This document shows, piece after piece, positions 57,308 through 64,000 of a DNA stretch of 64,000 nucleotides (positions are counted from its first letter, which is position 1; every line of letters begins with the position of its first letter). Source of the stretch: Apiosordaria backusii (Eukaryota > Ascomycota > Sordariomycetes > Sordariales > Lasiosphaeriaceae). The stretch covers positions 62,001 to 126,000 of the forward strand of contig JAUKTV010000028.1 in assembly GCA_030549205.1 (NCBI GenBank), read 5' to 3'. The notes beneath the pieces are model-generated. The model ran no database searches, was not told the origin of the DNA, and was given only the letters and a program-made list of their open reading frames with translations. The translations under genes and the position numbers were made by a program.

Positions 57308-59176
57308 CATTATAAGCGAGCGACCAATATAAGCGAGCGACCACTTTTTTCACGCGACGCGTAACCTCACCCTCAAAACCTAATTTTCTCAACAATCCAA
57401 AATGTCATCCACTTCAAAGGAAGCCCATATAATCTTAGCCCTTGAGGCTCTTCAAAATGATAAAAATCTAAGTGTATCAGCTGCAGCCAAGATGTATAGC
57501 GTCGATCGCAGCACGCTCAGACACCGACGCGCCGGCCGGCCTGCACGACGCGATACAACACCCAATTCGAAAAAGCTGACTCAATCGGAAGAGGAAGCTA
57601 TTGTCCGATATATTATTGAGCTATGTACGCGATCTTTTCCACCAAGACTGCGTGGTGTGGAAGATATGGCCAACTATTTACTCAACGAACGCGGTGCGCC
57701 TCCTGTTGGCAAGCTCTGGGCCCACAACTTCGTCAAACGCCAGCCAGATCTTCGTACGCGTTATACGCGTAGATACGACTACCAGAGGGCCAAATGCGAG
57801 GATCCGAGGGTTATTGGGCCATGGTTTGCACTTGTGCGGAATACTATGGCCAAGTATGGCATTGTGGTAGATGATGTCTACAATTTCGATGAGGTTGGGT
57901 TTATAATGGGCATTATCTTTGCAGGTATGGTTGTTACAACCTCGGATGACCGTGGCAAGGCAAAACTGGCTCAGCCTGGTAACCGCGAGTGGGCAACGGT
58001 AATCCAGGGAGTTAATGCCCTTGGATGGGCCATCCCTCCGTTCATCATCTTAGCTGCGCAGTACCACCTCGCCAACTGGTACACTGAGTGCAACCTCCCG
58101 GCCGACTGGCGCATCGCAACTACCGATAATGGCTGGACTACCAATGCAGTAGGCCTAAATTGGATCAAGCACTTCGACTACTATACAGTGTCCCGTATAA
58201 AGGGCAAGTACCGGTTATTGATCCACGACGGCCACGAAAGCCACCACTCGACCGAATTCGAGCGCTACTGCTAGCAGAATAACATCATCACGCTCTGCAT
58301 GCCTCCGCATTCCTCCCACCTCCTCCAGCCACTCGATGTTGGCTGCTTTGGGCCGCTAAAACAGGCGTACGGTCGCCAGATCGAGGACTTGATGCGCGCG
58401 CATATCAACTACGTAAGTAAGGTCGAGTTCCTCTGTGCCTTCTGCGAGGCCTTCTTCGCCTCTATGACGGAGAAGAATATACAGGGTGGCTTTGCGGGTG
58501 CTGGCCTTGTGCCGTACGATCCAGAGAGGGTGCTTTCCAAGCTGGATGTGAAGCTTCGTACGCCAACACCCCTGAACTCGCGGGCCGGCACTCCACAACC
58601 TTGGGTCTTCCAGACGCCACACAACCCCCGAGAAGCCAATTCGCAGTCAACGCTCCTTAAATCTCGCATTATAAGCCATCAAAATAGCTCTCCGACTTCG
58701 ATGTTAGCTGCTGTAGACCAGCTTACTAAGGGTACAATGGCTGTGATGCACCAGGCGGCTCTCCTTCAGTCAGAGGTATCTTCGCTCCGCAAGGCCAACG
58801 AGGCACTAAGCAAGCGCCGGAGAGCGAAAAGAACACGCGTACAGCTCGCAGGATCGCTTGCCGTACAAGAGGCACAGGATCTACTGGATCAGAAGGCTGT
58901 AGGTGAGCAGGTAATCCAGGAAAATCGACAAAGTGGTGGTGGTGCAGGGGGGGCTCGTACGAAGGTTCGGTGCTGTAGTGTGTGCGGTAAGCCTGGCTAT
59001 AATGCGCGCACTTGCCAGGAGGCTGCAGAATTGTCTGATTCAGCTATTTCGGATGTAATTATGGTTGCTTCCTAGTATTGTTGTGTAGTAATTGAGGATA
59101 ATGGTATAAGGGTTGTGAAAAAGTGGTCGCTCGCTTATATTGGTCGCTCGCTTATATTGGTCGCTCGCTTATAATG
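57308..59176 (+). mobile_element. Fot1/pogo-type DNA transposon, nearly complete
   Basis: 1,869 bp, flanked by TA on both sides (57,306-57,307 and 59,177-59,178), the expected target duplication. The inverted ends begin CATTATAAGCGAGCGACC and carry a 17 bp unit (TATAAGCGAGCGACCAA) two times on the left (46 bp, 57,308-57,353) and three times on the right (62 bp, 59,115-59,176). The element lies 5 bp beyond the right end of the Crypton-like remnant. Confidence 0.93.
57402..59075 (+). pseudogene. Fot1/pogo transposase with one internal stop
   Basis: A 557-residue frame interrupted only by TAG at 58,272-58,274 (codon 291). The N-terminus has the helix-turn-helix (SVSAAAKMYSVDRSTLRHR) and a CENP-B-type second DNA-binding part (WAHNFVKRQPDLRTRY). 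The DDE_1 catalytic domain has FDEVGF, LIHDGHESH and LLQPLDVGCFGPLK, with 35 residues between the second and third Asp. The C-terminal zinc-knuckle-like CSVCGKPGYNARTC has Tyr where His is usual. The stop replaces a codon in ERYC-QNNIITLCMPP, where family members carry Lys or Gln. CAG to TAG and His to Tyr are C-to-T changes and GHGSH to GHESH would be G-to-A, so mild RIP fits. The copy is probably inactive but could be mobilised by a relative. Confidence 0.9.
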
Positions 59177-60347
59177 TACGTTAATTATTTTAAAAGTATT
59201 ATAAAACGTTACTTTAATTATAAATTATTAAATAATAGTATTAGGGGTTAAAAGACAGTTAATTATTGTATATAGGAGGAAGACCCTTAGGTAGTGTGAC
59301 GGCTGCCACAATGACCCACTATACCACTGTGCAACATCCTACAAAAGGGTGTCTAATTGCAAGTTCGACAACTTGCAACTAGTCTAGTGGTTATATACTG
59401 TTTCTACAAGCACCACAGGCTCGTGACAGGTAGCTCGGGAATTCCGGCCCTGGTAGTACGGACCTCCCTGCTAAGGTCTTAATTTCCTTAACAGCGGGTC
59501 TCCCTAACTAATCTGATAAATAGTAGGGGATCATTTTTCCGTCGGGGAGGAGGGCTGATCTGGGATGTGATGCTTGGCCCAAGGCCAGGAATCCTTCGAG
59601 GTGGGAGCCGTTCACTGGTTGTGGATGAGCAGCCACACAGGTTTCAGCCCCTATTCCGATTGTTAGAGCAATGCCGTGTCACGTTGTACACAGAGGACAA
59701 AAGAACACACGGTGCATCTGTCTTCTTAAACACTCTTTCTCCTGTTCGAGCAGCATCTCAAGATACCGACGGTGACCATGCCAGCACTGCAAGTTGTCCC
59801 GAAAATCAATCAGCGCTAGCGTTTAGGCACTGACAGGTGACAGCAGGCAATCCCTGGGGTCTGGATGCTTGGCAAGCCTCTCGCATTGTTTATTTTGTGG
59901 GCCCATTCAACAGGCAATGTTCAGAACATGCCATCCTCGACGACTACATTCAACAACAGCCAGAAGGATACCTAGATGACTGACCTGATCATCGCATTCT
60001 GAATGCATCAATAAACAGTTTATTTCAACTTGGTCTAGAGTTGTCACGGATAGTAAGGTACCTAACTGAAGCTGACGCCCAGCAGAACCGAGTGTCAACA
60101 AATTCTCCATGCTGGAGCCGCTACGCCCCCATAAAGGTTACCTACACCGTCCGTAGATTAGCGCGGGAGCTTAGCTGGCAGGCTGGTTGCTCTATGGGTA
60201 GGTATTATATGGCCGTTGTTTGCTCCTCTGGGAACCTTGAGGCAATTTTGGTCTGTCAATTTCAACACTTGATTTACGTATCATGATAGCTAACTGCATG
60301 CGCTCCAAATTTTAGGGCAGGTACCAAGGATTTGGAAGATGGCTGTA
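59177..60347. other. Repeat-derived sequence, no gene
   Basis: Begins AT-rich, then holds about 250 bp (59,280-59,530) that looks like a repeat end. It includes a hairpin-containing word shared with 18,181. From 59,530 on there are only short frames and no features. Confidence 0.4.
59469..59494 (+). repeat. Dispersed repeat core, copy 2
   Basis: The same 23 bp word as at 18,181-18,203 (TGCTAAGGTCTTAATTTCCT then TAA), followed here by CAGCGGG where the other copy has TAGTAGG. This copy is less mutated, so the sequence CCCTGC...GCGGG hairpin is better kept. Confidence 0.7.
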
Positions 60348-62708
60348 TTAAACGAAAATATCTCGGAGTACTTGAAGGCCCCAACCATAAGACTCATGGA
60401 TATCCCTGATCACGGACCCGTCTTCTTTCAAGTGGTCGATGCATTCGACGAGGCAAACGCGTTCTCGCTTTGTGATGGCCGACAGCAGGTTGCAGCTAGC
60501 CTGCGAAAGGAGGCCGTGGTGCGCGGCAGAAGAGCACATAACATCGTGGAGGTCTACAAACGCCCAATACAGACCAATTAGAGATCCGGCATTACGGTTG
60601 GGGCTCGTGGTTAGACTGAGCATGATGGCGGCTGTCTCGGAAGGCCACCGCTCAAGGACTTCGGCTGGAGACCGCGGTAAGCCCTTCCATGCCGGGTTTG
60701 GCTCCGCCGCGAGGGCCGCTGCTACCATCTCAATCCCTAGCTCTACAACACCGACGGTGTTGCCGCGTAGGGCATCATCCATGCCGGCAACAGTGATCTC
60801 CTGGGTGCTAAAGCCGGCCTGGGCGCGCATGAGGCGGAGGACGGCGGCACGTGCCGGGGACTTGGCGCGGAACGGGACACTTATTAACGGCTGAAGGAGG
60901 CATGGGTGGGTAAACCAAAGAGGAAAAAGTGTAGGTAGGCAAACGGTGTCACCGGCAGCGACACCAAGTGTTGACGTGCGGGGGCATCCCAGTTCAAAAT
61001 GGTCCCCTTGCTGCCGCCGCCACAGGTCCTGCACCCCACGGCCGCTGCTATTGCTAACAGGCATCCCCATTTGCGGTGCCAGCAATGAAGCTAGGGTTTT
61101 CGCCTCTGAAGGTTCGAAAGCAGCATAACGACCCATAACGTGATCGGGGGCGAACGCCTCATCAAGCAAACCCGCAGCACGCGTAGTAAACTTCCGGTAA
61201 TAGTCAAACGTGGAATCGGCGCCGGTGTCTTCTTCATTCATGGAGTCGATCCATGCTCGCACAGCAGCAACCTCGGTGCTGGTAAAAGCACCAAACATTC
61301 TTCCTCCCCACAACAGCTCCCGCACAAAACGGCTCTCCCCACTATTGCCGCGACGGACCCAGGAGTCTGCCGCCGCAAGGTGACGGACAAGCTCGGTTGC
61401 CCGCTCCTTCGAAGCGGCGAGGAACGAAGGGTCAAGCCATTCAGACAGAGCACGACCACCCAGGCGGATACGACTAGCGCAATGAATCTTGCTTGACCGA
61501 GCGGCTTTGACGTAGAGAATATCGGCAACACGTTCCTCGGCTCCGACGTCTCTTTTCCATGCCGAGGTTCTCTCCTCCACGTGCATGAGCTTGTCGGTGG
61601 TGGGTGCATTATGAATCGGCTGCTCAAGGTACTCTGAGAGCGCGAAGCCGGCATACAGCCTCCGGCACGCCTGTCTCTTCCTGTCTGCGCCAAAGTTGGA
61701 GCCAACAACCTCAAGATATTGCTGAGCAGCGTGTAGGGCCATGGCCGTGTGACCCGAGTGAGCATTGTCGATGGAAACGTGCAGATTGAAGTAGTAAGGA
61801 TCGATGCCAAGCTCGCGAAGCTCCCACGCAACAATTAGCGTTTCTAACTTGATACTCTCGAAATGGACATTGTAGCCGAGAATCTCAGGCAAGAAGTCGT
61901 GCGGAAAAAGCGAAATGACAAGCTGGCCAACAGCAGCTCGCCAGACCGATGGATCATCCATACCCTGACCTGGCTCTGTGAAGGCCAGCTCGTCGGGACT
62001 GGGAAGGTTGGGGGCGAGGTCTTGCATCAGCTTATGATAGATATGAGCATGGTGTTTATTCTCGTCCCCATCTCCATACTCTTCCGAGAGCACTTGCCAG
62101 GCAATTTTGACCACGCTGCTGAAGAGAAAGGGCGTGGTGATGCGGTTTATATGACCAAGCCACGCCCCGTCAACATACTTGAGGGGTGCCATCTGCTTAA
62201 GCCACTCAACCGCCGCCGTCCGATTCCTCAACATTTGCCGCGGCCCCCCCATTCTCCTCTTCTGGACATAATCCTCCCATTCCAGCGACGTTTTCCTCTG
62301 TTGTATGTCTATGATTGATGCCAGTGTGCTCGGCTCGTCGGTAGAGTCTGGCACTGAAGCGCCGCTGCGTCGCTCGAGGAGCGCCTCTGAGAGTAGACTG
62401 ATGAGAAGACATCGAGCTTCTGAAGCGGCATTGGGGTAATCTTCAAGGTGGTGGAGCCGATGGTACAAATTCTTGTAAAAGAGCAGTGTGTCGGTGTTGA
62501 GAGTGTCATCGGGCGACGGAATATTGACCGCTAGAGTACAGTCTCGCTGAGTAAGAGGTCTCTTGAGATGCTTCCGAAGCCACTGCGGTATGGACTCTGA
62601 ATTCTTCAGAAATAGGACCAAGGGAACTGCAAACAGCAGCAAAGATAAGGAGGACAGGACGACGTAGGGGTTGTTCATCTCGAACAAGTTACAGTTCGGG
62701 CGTAGCAT
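60348..62708 (-). CDS. Membrane-anchored heme-oxygenase-like diiron oxidase (HDO) family protein
   Basis: Single exon, 786 residues. The first in-frame ATG is at 62,708 (a second at 62,678); the frame further upstream begins with TTG. One N-terminal helix (YVVLSSLSLLLFAVPLVLFL, about 15-34) anchors it. The middle (about 160-340) matches the iron-containing redox enzyme / HDO fold: EEYGDGDENKHHAH (Glu209/210 and His219/220), a Glu in ILGYNVHFESIKLE (Glu284), and HVSIDNAHSGH (His310, Asp314, His317). The H-x3-D-x2-H spacing equals that of diiron HDO enzymes such as SznF and UndA. The C-terminal 400 residues are of unknown fold. HDO enzymes use O2 for N-oxygenation, decarboxylation or C-C cleavage in natural product routes. 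The substrate is unknown. A SAM methyltransferase is divergently transcribed 560 bp away. Confidence 0.8.
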   Translation of the reverse strand: MLRPNCNLFEMNNPYVVLSSLSLLLFAVPLVLFLKNSESIPQWLRKHLKRPLTQRDCTLAVNIPSPDDTLNTDTLLFYKNLYHRLHHLEDYPNAASEARCLLISLLSEALLERRSGASVPDSTDEPSTLASIIDIQQRKTSLEWEDYVQKRRMGGPRQMLRNRTAAVEWLKQMAPLKYVDGAWLGHINRITTPFLFSSVVKIAWQVLSEEYGDGDENKHHAHIYHKLMQDLAPNLPSPDELAFTEPGQGMDDPSVWRAAVGQLVISLFPHDFLPEILGYNVHFESIKLETLIVAWELRELGIDPYYFNLHVSIDNAHSGHTAMALHAAQQYLEVVGSNFGADRKRQACRRLYAGFALSEYLEQPIHNAPTTDKLMHVEERTSAWKRDVGAEERVADILYVKAARSSKIHCASRIRLGGRALSEWLDPSFLAASKERATELVRHLAAADSWVRRGNSGESRFVRELLWGGRMFGAFTSTEVAAVRAWIDSMNEEDTGADSTFDYYRKFTTRAAGLLDEAFAPDHVMGRYAAFEPSEAKTLASLLAPQMGMPVSNSSGRGVQDLWRRQQGDHFELGCPRTSTLGVAAGDTVCLPTLFPLWFTHPCLLQPLISVPFRAKSPARAAVLRLMRAQAGFSTQEITVAGMDDALRGNTVGVVELGIEMVAAALAAEPNPAWKGLPRSPAEVLERWPSETAAIMLSLTTSPNRNAGSLIGLYWAFVDLHDVMCSSAAHHGLLSQASCNLLSAITKRERVCLVECIDHLKEDGSVIRDIHESYGWGLQVLRDIFV

Positions 62709-63268
62709 GACACAAGAGCAGAAACTCAGCAAGGAGGGTAGCAAGGGGCTTCGGGCCCATGTCGAACAACGGGGTCCGTCAACTGCATAAAGGAAACCAA
62801 GATCTGGTTATGCTTTTGCCTTGGCGCTCCAGTTAGGTGACGGGATCAGTTAACCTCCATATCATACCCCCACACTGAGATGTGACATCTCAGATGTCGC
62901 TCTCGGGGTCCATGTTCTCGCTAATACCTGGTAAATGATTGCGGCTGCAGGGAGCGCGATTTTAAGGCCGATAAGCCGCATCAATTCCATCAATCACGCA
63001 TACTGGCCGGGCACCGTGTGTCTCCCCAAGCGTTGTGTGGCTATCACATCATATGCACCCCGCGCACCCAGAGCTGTCGGCAATCACATGTGCATTTTTC
63101 CATTTAATGTTATCTGAGGGGCTCGCAATTCTTCTTAGTCACAGTCCCGCCCTTGGGGGCCGCGATGCTCTGTCTAGACTCCTTAAGTTGCCGCGTGTCT
63201 GACCCCTTCGACGCAGTCCACCGGACATCAGTCATTTTGCTAGAAGCCTCGGAGACACACAGGAAGCC
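62709..63268. promoter_or_regulatory. Shared divergent promoter of the HDO and methyltransferase genes
   Basis: 560 bp between the two start codons with no other gene. It contains the word TGAGATGTGACATCTCAGATG (about 62,876-62,896) in which GAGATGT and ACATCTC face each other, a candidate dimeric factor site. Co-regulation is inferred from the head-to-head layout. Confidence 0.5.
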
Positions 63269-64000
63269 ATGACTGAGATCAGTACCGGTACAGCATTCTC
63301 AAAAATTGACGCAGCGCTGGCCTTAAGCCCACTGTATACGGAATTCCGCCTCGGGCTTCTCGACGTAGCGACATATCAGCGATGGGTCGAGAATGAAGGA
63401 TTGGCGAGCGTCCCCACTCTCAACGAGGACCAGATCAACCTCTCTGCACGATTTCCGCGAAACAAACATGACTTTGTCCGTCGGGCTTTAGCACAGTGTC
63501 GTGCAGTCGATATACTACCTGACGATTCATACGATGCCGATGCCTCCGAGTCGGCCTTGAAACGCATGGATGAGCGGTTCGATCACGGTCGGTACCTAAC
63601 ATACATCTTTCCCGAGGAAAGTGCCCTGCTCTATGCCGTGGTCAACATTGTCCAGCCGCGCCGAATTGCCTTCCTCGGCAGCTACTACGGCTACTGGGCA
63701 GCAGCGGCCGCTGCCGCACCGTCCAAACAGGGCATTGATCTGATTCTCGTTGATATCGACCCAGACAGTATGGAAATGGCGCGTCACAACTTGGAGAAAC
63801 AAGGCCTTTCTGACAACAAAGCCACCGCGTTCCTGGTCGACGATGCTGAGGCTTTAGCAGCCGCTCCAGCTCCTGAGCTCCGTGAAATAGACATTCTCGT
63901 CCTTGACGCTGAGGGCCCCAAGTCAGACGATGTGCCACCCGACTACCGCGACAAAGCCATATACTACCCGCATTTGCGGGCATCTCTGGCAGAGCTGCAA
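63269..64000 (+). CDS. Class I SAM-dependent methyltransferase, 3' end outside the window
   Basis: Open from the ATG at 63,269 (context GCCATGA) to the window end, 244 codons with no stop, so the gene is cut by the window. The SAM motifs are RRIAFLGSYYGYWAA (motif I), LILVDIDPDSMEMARHNLE (motif II acidic loop) and DILVLDAEGP (post-II), preceded by FPEESALLYAVVNIVQP, as in small-molecule O-methyltransferases. The N-terminal 110 residues are helical and may be substrate-binding or dimerising. It forms a divergent pair with the HDO gene, suggesting a joint pathway. The substrate cannot be read from sequence. Confidence 0.8.
   Translation, partial: MTEISTGTAFSKIDAALALSPLYTEFRLGLLDVATYQRWVENEGLASVPTLNEDQINLSARFPRNKHDFVRRALAQCRAVDILPDDSYDADASESALKRMDERFDHGRYLTYIFPEESALLYAVVNIVQPRRIAFLGSYYGYWAAAAAAAPSKQGIDLILVDIDPDSMEMARHNLEKQGLSDNKATAFLVDDAEALAAAPAPELREIDILVLDAEGPKSDDVPPDYRDKAIYYPHLRASLAELQ

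Noticed and set aside
61238..61834. 198-codon antisense-phase frame within the HDO gene
   Set aside because: Out-of-frame shadow; the HDO frame carries the metal-ligand motifs through the same interval.
1..64000. CRISPR arrays, bacterial operons, rRNA genes or telomeric repeats
   Set aside because: None seen. The gene structure is eukaryotic throughout and no regular spacer array or TTAGGG tract occurs.

Overview
The window is nuclear DNA of a filamentous ascomycete (Pezizomycotina, most likely a sordariomycete; this is inferred). The support is many 50-100 nt GT...AG introns with CTAAC/CTGAC branch sites, single-gene transcription units, fungal STAND (NLR) proteins, a HeLo-domain protein, small secreted cysteine-rich proteins, tRNA genes of fungal type, and AT-saturated transposon relics that look like products of repeat-induced point mutation (RIP).

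Layout. 1-18 kb: a small membrane protein, a tRNA-Ala(UGC), then an immunity-like block on both strands: a large NLR (Goodbye-like N-terminus, NACHT, winged helix, ankyrin, C-terminal SPRY), a HeLo-pseudokinase gene, and, head to head with it, a kinase-ankyrin gene. 18-21 kb: a RIP-degraded Ty1/copia element whose reverse transcriptase can still be recognised on the minus strand. 21-36.4 kb: ordinary genes: a secreted protein built of three similar modules, a CorA-type metal transporter, a beta-propeller phytase with EGF modules, a trans-aconitate methyltransferase-like enzyme, a C2H2 zinc-finger factor and a small secreted protein. 36.6-50.2 kb: an intron-containing tRNA-Asp, an FAD-linked oxidase, a GPI-anchored protein, another small secreted protein, a beta-lactamase-fold hydrolase and an NB-ARC/TPR NLR. 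50-60 kb: a repeat-rich zone with a broken gene, a Crypton-type recombinase remnant and a nearly complete Fot1/pogo element. 60.3-64 kb: a divergent pair, a heme-oxygenase-like diiron protein and a SAM methyltransferase that runs off the window.

Most interesting hypotheses. (1) The HeLo-pseudokinase and the catalytically intact kinase-ankyrin gene share a 407 bp promoter, an arrangement that recalls the MLKL/RIPK3 pair of animal necroptosis. (2) The divergent diiron-oxidase/methyltransferase pair may be the edge of a biosynthetic cluster.

Caution on sequence quality. Six reading-frame breaks were found in four host genes, and every one is repaired by adding back a single base; most lie in G, C or T runs. 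This looks more like residual sequencing deletions than true decay, so the affected genes may be intact in the organism.
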